64,000 bases of DNA. It comes from Bacteroidia bacterium. Its GTDB lineage: Bacteria > Bacteroidota > Bacteroidia > Chitinophagales > Saprospiraceae. Where the stretch lies: positions 172,345 to 236,344 of the forward strand of contig JAUHXV010000002.1 in NCBI GenBank assembly GCA_030426765.1, in the 5' to 3' direction. The notes under the pieces are model-generated. The model saw only the letters and a list, made by a program, of their open reading frames with translations, ran no database searches and was not told the DNA's origin. Positions 16,858-24,154 of the stretch are shown piece by piece. Within the stretch, counting starts at the first letter, position 1; each line of letters starts with the position of its first letter. Position numbers and translations under genes: made by a program.

Positions 16858-17236
16858 CTCGCAAAGGCGCCAGGAGGCAAAGGTTGTATCGCAAAGTAAA
16901 GATTCCAAAACACAATTCTCCGAATACGGAATCTATTATCGCACGCAGAGCCGCAGAGGCGCTGTTTCAAATTTTCATGAATGCAGTTTTATTTCTCTGA
17001 GAGAAACACAATGTCAGTGTAATCGATCCCGATCCCGCTGTACAGCGGGATCAAACATGCATGTGATGCGAATCAACACCATTCTTGAATCACATATACT
17101 TTGCCTTCCGCCTTTCTGCCTTTCTGCCCTTCCGCCTCTATTTTTCGCACGCAGAGCCGCGGTTTAAATTTTACATAAGCACAGATTCATTTTTCTTCAA
17201 TGGAAAATATTCTCAGAATTTCCTCCTTAGCGGAAT
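16858..17236 (-). repeat. composite intergenic repeat, inverted diverged copy
   Basis: On the minus strand it shows the same module order as copies at 2511 and 4431: GCGGCTCTGCGTGCG, GGCGGAAGGGCAGAAAGGC-type octamers, an AAGAATGGTGTTGATTCG-like stretch, GCATGTTTGA and the 18-base palindrome, then a second octamer block GCGCCTCTGCGGCTCTGCG. Divergence is greater than between copies 1 and 2. Confidence 0.7.
17033..17050. repeat. 18-bp perfect palindrome, copy 3
   Basis: Same 18 bases as at 2695 and 4565; here the symmetry extends to GATC on both sides (17031-17052). Confidence 0.85.
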
Positions 17237-17354
17237 TGATAAATAATGTGTAATGGGTGATAGGTGATACTTTCCACTCACTACTCACTACTCACCATTC
17301 CATCACTCCCTCACACAATCACTCCCTCACAAAATCACTCCCTCACTCCATAAT

Positions 17355-18878
17355 TCACTCCAGTCTCGTGATCGTAAATTTCGCTTCGACGCGGCCATCA
17401 AAAGTCAGCGTGACAGGATAACCTACACCAACTTCCAGTTTGCTCAGTTCTATATTGTCAGAATCACTGCCGAAGTCGTCGTCATCGCTGGCGCCGTCGT
17501 GTTCTTTGATCCAGCCATCGACTTTGATGTAGTCGGTATTATAATTAGGTCGATAGAGTTGTACGGTCGACGTAGTGCCCAGGGAGTAAGCGACATCATC
17601 TTTTACTTCGAGTGGATTGTCTTTTGATCTGGACCATTGTGCTTTTGGATTTTTTGCTTTACCATCTACATACGCTTGTGCGGTGAGGCGACCATAGATT
17701 TCCGGGTCACCGATTTCAGGACAGTCTTTGCATTTGACATGATCGATTTTGAGCTTGTAGGATGGGTAAGCCAGATCGCAGGTACGTACATTGTATTCTG
17801 ATGTGAGGACTACACGCGCAACTGGTGTACCTTTTTTAATGTAGCGTAGTTTATAGGATAGTGGCGCGCCCGGTGAATCCTTTGAGTAATCACCTCCTGA
17901 TGAGATAAACGAGTATACATCGGCAGGTCCGTTGATCGCTTGTGCAGCAGAAGCACCGGAGCCTCCGATCACGAGGGCTTTGATGTTTGATTCTTCAATG
18001 GTCTTTTTGTGACCTGCATCAATATTGCCACCCCCTGAAGAGAAGGATGCGCTAAAGGCTGCATTGATTTCAGTGGCACTGCTGTTGGTTTCAATGGTAT
18101 AGAGGACCATGCGACCGTAAGCCATGGAGGCAACATAGCACGGAGCGGTCGAACCAAAATCCCCGATGTCCGGAGTGGAATTAAATAAGTCGGATGGATT
18201 GTCAGGGGCATCCATATCTATGGTGTAATACACCTGAAGATACTTGAGTACGTATCGATGACTGTATGTGCTTTGATTAAAATTAAATGCGGTGGAAACA
18301 CTATTTCCGGCTGCGCGGTAATTTGCACCAAGGGCTACATTAAGGTGTTGTTCGGAATACACCTCCGCGATTTCAAAACTGATTTTAGCAGGTGTGGATG
18401 CATTTACATCCTGATCGAGTATGGATTTGATGCCTGCGCGAACAGTAGAAAGCTTTGGATCATTGACCTGGATCACGGGATTTCCGCTTAGGTTTTGCAG
18501 GGAGATCGAAAGGGTGATCGGGGCGCGGTCACCACCGATGGGAATATACTCTCCGGTAGGAATGGAACTACCGAGCAACATCGCCCCGGGATATATGACA
18601 TCTGTCGTAGGATCCAGTGCAAGCATTTCATCAAATCCGGGAGCGGCCCGATAGGTTTGGGTATAGCATTCAAAAGAGGGGTTTCCGGGGTCTTGTTCCG
18701 GATCAGAAGTGTCGATGACTTCCGGTTCACTGAGTTCGGCAGGCTGAGAGAAAAATCCCAGGCCTTCCATACCGGCATTAAAGGAAGGATCGATGGCGTC
18801 ATCCTTGTTACAGCTGATGAGCAGAACCAGGGTAAACATAGCCATCAGGCAGGTTGAGGTGCGAATTACGTGGCGCAT
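17355..18878 (-). CDS. thiol-activated (cholesterol-dependent) cytolysin homologue, lipoprotein
   Basis: 507 residues. A lipoprotein signal ends in LISC (Cys23). Residues about 90-370 follow the CDC pore-forming core closely: DVIYPGAMLLG, STVRAGIKSIL, FNFNQSTYSHRYVLKYLQVYYTI, and YVASMAYGRMVLYTIET, which matches the strongly conserved YxSSVxYGR segment, plus DYSKDSPGAPLSYKLRYIK. The part after about 372 (with CKDCPEIGDPEIYGR and an Asp-rich DDDDFGSDSDN loop) is not the usual membrane-binding domain 4: the Trp-rich undecapeptide is absent. Its stop TGA is part of the flanking GAGTGA repeat. It may be a CDC-like pore former with another receptor, held on the cell surface, or a released toxin. 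Function is inference; fold assignment is firm. Confidence 0.88.
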   Translation of the reverse strand: MRHVIRTSTCLMAMFTLVLLISCNKDDAIDPSFNAGMEGLGFFSQPAELSEPEVIDTSDPEQDPGNPSFECYTQTYRAAPGFDEMLALDPTTDVIYPGAMLLGSSIPTGEYIPIGGDRAPITLSISLQNLSGNPVIQVNDPKLSTVRAGIKSILDQDVNASTPAKISFEIAEVYSEQHLNVALGANYRAAGNSVSTAFNFNQSTYSHRYVLKYLQVYYTIDMDAPDNPSDLFNSTPDIGDFGSTAPCYVASMAYGRMVLYTIETNSSATEINAAFSASFSSGGGNIDAGHKKTIEESNIKALVIGGSGASAAQAINGPADVYSFISSGGDYSKDSPGAPLSYKLRYIKKGTPVARVVLTSEYNVRTCDLAYPSYKLKIDHVKCKDCPEIGDPEIYGRLTAQAYVDGKAKNPKAQWSRSKDNPLEVKDDVAYSLGTTSTVQLYRPNYNTDYIKVDGWIKEHDGASDDDDFGSDSDNIELSKLEVGVGYPVTLTFDGRVEAKFTITRLE

Positions 18879-19141
18879 AATGAAATATTTTTTTGGTTAA
18901 AAACGATGCCACAAAACACGTCGGTAATCGGGCCTGAACCAAAAATTTTGGGTAGACAAAAGGTAGACAAATGGAATTAGTGGGGCGGAAGGGCTGAAAG
19001 GCAGAAGGGCGGAAAGGGGGTCTAATTACTTTGTAAACAGCAGATAAACAAATAATTATGAGCTAAATGATTGTTTGGTCAGTAGAATTGTCTCCTGAGA
19101 CAGCGGAAAAATGAGAGTGGACAGGGAGAAAGAATGTAGAT

Positions 19142-19210
19142 AATGGAGTGATGAGGTGATGGAGTGATGGAGTGATGGAGTGATGGAGTGATGGGGTGAT
19201 GGAGTGATGG
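19142..19210. repeat. long GGAGTGAT octamer tract
   Basis: About eight nearly perfect copies of the octamer GGAGTGAT (variants GAGGTGAT, GGGGTGAT). It is the most regular of the 7/8-base tracts in the window. Confidence 0.85.
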
Positions 19211-19241
19211 ATCTCCTTCGCTGAAGCTACGGCGATTAAAA
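19211..19241 (+). repeat. 30-base dispersed element, copy 2
   Basis: ATCTCCTTCGCTGAAGCTAC then GGCGATTAAAA; one mismatch from copy 1 over most of its length. Both copies adjoin GAGTGA/GTGAT tracts. Confidence 0.7.
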
Positions 19242-19429
19242 GGTGATGCGGTTATTATTACGTAATACTCACTACTCACTATTCACTTCTCACTACTCAT
19301 TTCTTCAGCAACTTAGCTTCCCCGGGATTTTCGAAGTGAAACGAAGAAAAACAGGGGTCGGGGGTTGCGCCGTTCCAATAACCTTTTTCCATTACAACGG
19401 AATACCTTTTCATTTCCTGTACTATCTGT

Positions 19430-19459
19430 TTCCCAACCCGCTTTACAGCAGGTTGGGAA
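19430..19459. repeat. hairpin TTCCCAACC/GGTTGGGAA
   Basis: A nine-base perfect stem around CGCTTTACAGCA, a loop that resembles the centre of the 18-base palindrome. It lies 3' of the peroxiredoxin-like gene; no T-run follows, so it is not an ordinary terminator. Confidence 0.6.
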
Positions 19460-19514
19460 TGGTACCGATTAGAGCATAGAGTTTATTGCTTTCGCGAGAA
19501 CAACTCGCCTCAGT

Positions 19515-20270
19515 TTACAAACTTTGAAGAGTACGGAGAAGTTCTTCGGGTTCGGCGCGATGCCGGTAGTCCGGGTGAAGGAAAGCGTACCGGATGACTC
19601 CATTTTTATCAATAATGTAGGTAGCGGCCAGTGGAAGTTCATCAGATGTATCGCCGTTATAGTCATGGAGATCAAAACTGGATTGATAGCTCTCTGCTAC
19701 TTCCGGGATCAATTTGAACACGACACCGTAATCACGTGCTACGTTGTTGCCCACATCACTCAGAACTTCAAATTGCAGATCGTGCTTTTCTTTGGTGGAG
19801 AGTGATTTGTCCGGTCGCTCCGGTGTCAGTGCGATCAGATGGGCACCTGCAGCCTGAAATCCGGGCAGTTCCTCCTGTAAACGGTGCAAGGTGATATTGC
19901 AGTACGGACACCAGCCACCGCGATACCATGTCAACACCACAGGACCTTTTTCTAAATAGGCAGACAGTGAAACATGTTCACCCAAGGCGTTTTGTAAAGT
20001 AAAATCCGGCGCCTGATCTCCCACTTGTTTTGCATTTTGCAGTATACCACTCGACGCCACGTCTTCAATGCCTTCTGCGTAGAGTTTTTTCTTCTCATCA
20101 GACGCCTTTGCTTCCCATGCGGCCTTCCGCGCATCCAGACTGTCCTGCAGCGATGGAATTGTTTCTTTGTTTGACATCATAGCATTTGTAGGTTCGTTAT
20201 TGTTGCCAGACTGGCAACTCATCATTATCAGACATATCATCATTACACCTGCACCGTAGGTCACTTTCAT
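19515..20270 (-). CDS. lipoprotein peroxiredoxin-like (AhpC/TSA) protein
   Basis: 251 residues from the ATG at 20268-20270, preferred because it starts a lipoprotein signal with lipobox MMSC (Cys19); a longer in-frame start adds 40 residues without signal character. The AhpC/TSA thioredoxin-fold domain starts at about residue 82 with GDQAPDFTL. The active-site region reads WYRGGWCPYC with Cys121 and Cys124, the pattern of the peroxiredoxin-like subfamily that carries a CxxC in place of a single peroxidatic Cys. It should reduce peroxides or act as a thiol-disulfide reductase at the envelope. It shares its gap with the MDR gene upstream on the same strand. Confidence 0.85.
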   Translation of the reverse strand: MKVTYGAGVMMICLIMMSCQSGNNNEPTNAMMSNKETIPSLQDSLDARKAAWEAKASDEKKKLYAEGIEDVASSGILQNAKQVGDQAPDFTLQNALGEHVSLSAYLEKGPVVLTWYRGGWCPYCNITLHRLQEELPGFQAAGAHLIALTPERPDKSLSTKEKHDLQFEVLSDVGNNVARDYGVVFKLIPEVAESYQSSFDLHDYNGDTSDELPLAATYIIDKNGVIRYAFLHPDYRHRAEPEELLRTLQSL

Positions 20271-20467
20271 TCCTTGTTTGCTTTTGTTTAGAACTTTGAT
20301 CAACAAATTATTCGGGTATTGGTTTTCAAAAAACGAGTTTCTGTGAAATTCCAGCAGATATGCGGCCGGAATTGGTAACACCCATTTCATTATGTAAACG
20401 GTAGATCAAGCGGACCTTAATTCTTTCGTCCCTTGATTGCATATGATCTCTTGCCTTCTGACTTCCG

Positions 20468-20485
20468 TCCCGCTGTACATCAGGA
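20468..20485. repeat. degenerate relative of the 18-bp palindrome
   Basis: TCCCGCTGTACATCAGGA keeps the left half of the palindrome exactly, with changes in the right half. Confidence 0.5.
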
Positions 20486-20520
20486 CCGAGAGAACCACTT
20501 CCTGCAAAGGCACAACAATT

Positions 20521-20579
20521 CCTCTACGCCCTTCGCCCTCAGCCCTTCGCCCTCAGCCCTTCGCTCTACGCCCTTTGCC
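20521..20579. repeat. CCCTTCG/CCCTCAG heptamer tract at a stop codon
   Basis: Alternating heptamers CCCTTCG and CCCTCAG (14-base double period), then CTCTACG and CCCTTTG. The tract includes the stop codon of the leftward MDR gene (20566-20568) and encodes its last residues GQRA. Confidence 0.8.
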
Positions 20580-21558
20580 CGGTGATAACAACCACATTTC
20601 CTCGCTTGTGGCCAGTATCTATATATTGGTGGGCTTCGGAAATTTCGGATAAAGGATACACACGATCTGTTACCGATTTTAGTTTCCCGGAAGCAATAAT
20701 TTCGGTGAGTTCTTCCAATAGCGTACGGAGTTCTTCTTTGGGCTTCAGTCCGGTGGCGGCAAACTTCGCTTTCTTTTTTCCGAAAAAAGAACTCCACAGC
20801 ACCTGGAGGAGTAATGAAAACTTCAGTACAGGTGAGATAAACAATCCATTTTCAGATAAAGCGCGTTTAGATCTTGGAAAAGAGAGCGTGCCCACAGTAT
20901 CATATATAATATCATAGCGTGCGTCCCCTTTGGTAAAATCCACTTTCGTATAGTCAATCACATGATCGGCTCCGAGAGAGTTCACCAGGTCGATATTTTT
21001 CGTACTGCAGACTCCGGTGACTTGAGCACCATAATGCTTCGCCAACTGAACTGCAGAAGTCCCTAGTGCGCCGGAAGCTCCGTTGATCAGCACCTTTTGT
21101 CCGGGTTGGATGTGCGCGATGTCTTTTAGGAAATTGATCGATGTCAATGGACCATCGCATACCGACGCACCTTCTTCACACGTCATGCCTGCAGGCTTAT
21201 GCATCACTAACCCATCTTCCGGAAGCGCGATATATTCTGCCTGCGTGCCAAAGATCTCAATCGACTCCCCAAACACACGGTCTCCTGCCTTAAATCGAGT
21301 CACTGCCGATCCAATCGACTCTACAACTCCTGCGAAACCGGTGCCCGGAATCGGATGCTTTGGTTTTGACAGTCCGGTGAACAGTCGGCCGAAATACGGC
21401 TTTCCGGTACGCATCATTGTGCCCGCACGCGTCACAGAGGCGGCGTAGATACGGATCAGGATTTCATTGTCTTTCGGGGTGGGCTTCTTTACTTCCTTGA
21501 GCACCAGTACTTCAGGGCCTCCGTATCCGGTACTGATGATGGCTTTCATGGTTTGCAT
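20566..21558 (-). CDS. zinc-free MDR NAD(P)H:quinone oxidoreductase-like protein
   Basis: 330 residues of the medium-chain dehydrogenase/reductase superfamily. The GroES-like N-terminal half lacks the catalytic zinc ligands; the Rossmann half carries INGASGALGTSAVQLAKHYGAQV, the NADP-binding turn of quinone reductases, followed by the CSTKNIDLVNSLGADHVIDY segment. It likely reduces quinones or reactive enones with NADPH. A second ATG three codons in (21549) is an equally good start. The last four residues and stop are within a repeat tract. The gene follows the cyclase/TPR/AraC gene by about 95 bases on the same strand and could be its target. Confidence 0.88.
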   Translation of the reverse strand: MQTMKAIISTGYGGPEVLVLKEVKKPTPKDNEILIRIYAASVTRAGTMMRTGKPYFGRLFTGLSKPKHPIPGTGFAGVVESIGSAVTRFKAGDRVFGESIEIFGTQAEYIALPEDGLVMHKPAGMTCEEGASVCDGPLTSINFLKDIAHIQPGQKVLINGASGALGTSAVQLAKHYGAQVTGVCSTKNIDLVNSLGADHVIDYTKVDFTKGDARYDIIYDTVGTLSFPRSKRALSENGLFISPVLKFSLLLQVLWSSFFGKKKAKFAATGLKPKEELRTLLEELTEIIASGKLKSVTDRVYPLSEISEAHQYIDTGHKRGNVVVITGQRA

Positions 21559-21652
21559 TTACTTTGATTTTTGTGATGAACGATGAAACAAAAGTAGAGG
21601 TAGCCGGAGACCGGAATGTTCGCATTTATAAATCCGAACACCTTTGCGTCAT

Positions 21653-23977
21653 CTATTTTCGGGACTTGATAAACTGCCCTGGCGTCATACCCGTTTCTTT
21701 TTTAAAATAGGTATTGAACACAGTCTTGGAGTTAAATCCACTCTCAAAAGCGAGGCCTATGATAGAGAGGTGTTCGTTTTTCGGCAGAAGCGCAATCTCT
21801 TTGAACGTCTTAACGCGAAAGTGATTGATGAACTCATTAAAGCTTTTTCCAAGTTCGTTGTTAAGCAACCAGGATAGCTGATTGGGGTGTATATCAATTT
21901 CGCCGGCAAGTGCTCGTAAGGTAAGATCCGGGTTGAGATAGGGTTTTTCCCGACGTATGTGGTTGAGCAGTTGCTCCGCATAGGCGTCTACGGTTTCGCG
22001 ATCCAATAAATCCTTTTTGCTGCCGGTTGCTTTCTGTGGTTTTGCAGCTGGAAAAATAGTCTTCTTGTATTTTTCGTAGCGGGGATCTTCGCGAAGTGAC
22101 ATCGCCAGTGGATCGCAATAATGGAATAGTAAAAAGGAAGATTTGTTGTCAATCGATTTTTGCACCCATTCAAATGCTTTGTCAAACGAGCGCGTGGCCG
22201 CATACAGGAGAAACAAAAAAGAGTCTTCCCGAAAACCCTCAGGACTTTTGGCGGCTTCCTCCAGGTGGCGCATAGCCAGGTCCGTTTGTTCGGCATCCTT
22301 TTTATACGCATACGCCAGCGCCTGAGTACCTCTTCGGTCTCCTTCGACCACAATCTCCTGGGGTAAACGATCATAGTAATTCAACACTTCATCGTAATGT
22401 CCCAGCTTCAGCAGGCAATAGGTCTTGATGGAATGCGCAGGTAAATTTTTATCATTGACGGCCAGGCATTGTTCCAGTTCTGTTAGAGCAGTAGCATAGT
22501 CTTCCGTCATGTAATGATAGTATGCCTGAAAAAACAAGGTTTCCTGAGAAAGTGGATTAATGGCGAGAGCGATATCGAGATGCTCAAGGGCAGGTTCGCG
22601 CTCACCGGCGATGATGTGGAGAAAGCACATAAAATGATGTGCTTCCGCGTAGTTGGGGTTTATCTCCACAGCGCGAGCAAACTGCCGGGCAGATTCTTTG
22701 TAGTCGCATTGCGCAAAAAAAGCGAGATTGGCCAGTTGATAATGAATGCCTGCATTGCGATCGTCGAGGAGAATGGCTTGTTGAATGATTTCACCGGACC
22801 TGGTCCAGGCTTCTTCATACGGCATAAATCCGGTAGTGGCCAGAAAGCCATAACTGTCTGCCAGACCTACCAGCGATTCGACATGCTTTGGATCCAGAGC
22901 AAGTGCTTTTTCATACAGCGACATGGCGATGCGCACGTCTTCCGGATTCCATTTATTGTAGTGGTATTTGGCTTTAAGCGAATAATCGTAGGCATCCAGG
23001 TTTTTGGTCTGCTCTTCCACCAGGTGCTCCTGGATTTCAAAGTGACCAAATTGCTCCCGTAATTTATCAGCAATTTCCAGGCTGATTTCATCCTGGATAT
23101 CAAAGATGTTTTCCATTTGCCTGTCCCAGGTTTCGGACCAGAAATGAAAATCCTCTTCGGCTTCAATGAGCTGAGCAGTGATGCGTATCGCGGTGCCGGC
23201 CACGCGGATACTTCCTTCCAGAATGGCAGATACATTCAGCGCGGCCGCTATTTCCCGAATGGGGATGTTTTTATTTTTAAAATGAAAGGAAGATGTGCGT
23301 GAGGTGACTTTCAGTTGTTTGATTTTGGCGAGCGCATTGATGATTTCTTCGGTAATGCCATCACTGAAGTATTCATTTTCTTCACTGGCACTCATGTTGA
23401 CAAAGGGGAGCACTGCGATGGTTTTGGCTCGTCGCTCCGGTTTTGTCGAAGGTGTTAGTGGTCCCGGTACCTGAATGCCTTCATTGGTAATGGCAAAGAC
23501 ATGCATGGGATCCTGAATATTCTTCAGGGTAACCTTACCCAGTGATGTGGTGGAAATCGATTTGTGATTTTTTAATTCGTCATTCAGTTTGCCGGACACC
23601 AGTATGCTGCCGGTAATGCCAAGGCTCTCTATTCTTGCGGCCACGTTTACGCCATCGCCATACACTTCGGTGTCACTGAACACGATATCACCCATGTGGA
23701 TACCGATGCGCACGGGCACGACATCCCCTTCCTGGAAAAGTTGTTGGATATCGATAGCGCATGAGACAGCTTCAAGCGCGCTGTCAAAAACACTTAACGC
23801 GCCATCTCCGTAGTATTGGATGATTTTGCCCTGGTGGAGATCATGTTGGTTTTCGAAGACCTCTCGATGTCGACGACGCAGGTTTGCCGCCTTCTCTTCA
23901 TCCTCCTGCATCATCGCGGAATACCCGACAATATCCGTAAACATAATGGCGGCGAGTTGTCGCTTGGTCTTCAACAT
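21653..23977 (-). CDS. class III nucleotide cyclase / TPR / AraC fusion regulator
   Basis: 774 residues with four parts. About 8-170 is a class III nucleotidyl cyclase catalytic domain: the first metal Asp in MFTDIVGYSAMM, YYGDGALSVF, and the second half VYGDGVNVAARIESLG. About 185-310 resembles the TolB/FlgO-like amino-terminal region seen in cyclase-TPR proteins (AVLPFVNMS, EYFSDGITEEI). About 320-625 is a TPR array. About 670-774 is an AraC-type HTH (NEFINHFRVKTFKEIALLPK and ESGFNSKTVFNTYFKKETGM). A single protein thus joins cAMP-type synthesis to DNA binding. It is cytosolic, with no signal peptide or membrane helix. Confidence 0.88.
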   Translation of the reverse strand: MLKTKRQLAAIMFTDIVGYSAMMQEDEEKAANLRRRHREVFENQHDLHQGKIIQYYGDGALSVFDSALEAVSCAIDIQQLFQEGDVVPVRIGIHMGDIVFSDTEVYGDGVNVAARIESLGITGSILVSGKLNDELKNHKSISTTSLGKVTLKNIQDPMHVFAITNEGIQVPGPLTPSTKPERRAKTIAVLPFVNMSASEENEYFSDGITEEIINALAKIKQLKVTSRTSSFHFKNKNIPIREIAAALNVSAILEGSIRVAGTAIRITAQLIEAEEDFHFWSETWDRQMENIFDIQDEISLEIADKLREQFGHFEIQEHLVEEQTKNLDAYDYSLKAKYHYNKWNPEDVRIAMSLYEKALALDPKHVESLVGLADSYGFLATTGFMPYEEAWTRSGEIIQQAILLDDRNAGIHYQLANLAFFAQCDYKESARQFARAVEINPNYAEAHHFMCFLHIIAGEREPALEHLDIALAINPLSQETLFFQAYYHYMTEDYATALTELEQCLAVNDKNLPAHSIKTYCLLKLGHYDEVLNYYDRLPQEIVVEGDRRGTQALAYAYKKDAEQTDLAMRHLEEAAKSPEGFREDSFLFLLYAATRSFDKAFEWVQKSIDNKSSFLLFHYCDPLAMSLREDPRYEKYKKTIFPAAKPQKATGSKKDLLDRETVDAYAEQLLNHIRREKPYLNPDLTLRALAGEIDIHPNQLSWLLNNELGKSFNEFINHFRVKTFKEIALLPKNEHLSIIGLAFESGFNSKTVFNTYFKKETGMTPGQFIKSRK

Positions 23978-24046
23978 GAATTACGGAAGAAAAATTTTTA
24001 ACATGCGCAAAGCGATTAGCGCCGACTAAGGTAACCAAATAAAATG

Positions 24047-24083
24047 GGCTGCCTGTCGGGGGAATGTTTGACAACAGGCAGCC
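24047..24083 (-). terminator. hairpin downstream of the arylsulfatase gene
   Basis: GGCTGCCTGT (24047-24056) and ACAGGCAGCC (24074-24083) form a 10-base perfect stem. On the minus strand CATTTTATTT follows, a weak T-rich tail, so this probably ends the arylsulfatase transcript. Confidence 0.55.
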
Positions 24084-24154
24084 ACAATTTGTTGGTGAAG
24101 GACCACAATGGATCCGTTACTTTTTTTGCACAACGTGCTTCTTTTACCTCACAT

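Larger units (their letters stand above)
16742..17354. repeat. 613-base gap built mainly of dispersed repeats
   Basis: From left to right: a GGAGTGAG tract, the 30-base element (16789-16820), GGGTGAGTAGTGAG heptamers, an inverted copy of the composite repeat (16858-17236) with the 18-base palindrome, and TCACTACTCACTAC heptamers plus AATCACTCCCTCAC units running up to the stop codon of the cytolysin-like gene at 17355. No gene is evident. Confidence 0.75.
18879..19514. repeat. 636-base gap with several short-period tracts
   Basis: Contents: GGCGGAAGGGCTGAAAGGCA-type purine octamers (18978-19020), a long GGAGTGAT octamer tract (19142-19210), the 30-base element (19211-19241), TACTCAC/CACTACT heptamers (19264-19301) and a hairpin (19430-19459). 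The promoter of the cytolysin-like gene must lie in the left 100 bases. No gene is convincing. Confidence 0.7.

Noticed and set aside
19142..19210. Regular tandem repeat that might suggest a CRISPR array
   Set aside because: The unit is only 8 bases and there are no spacers; no cas genes are nearby.
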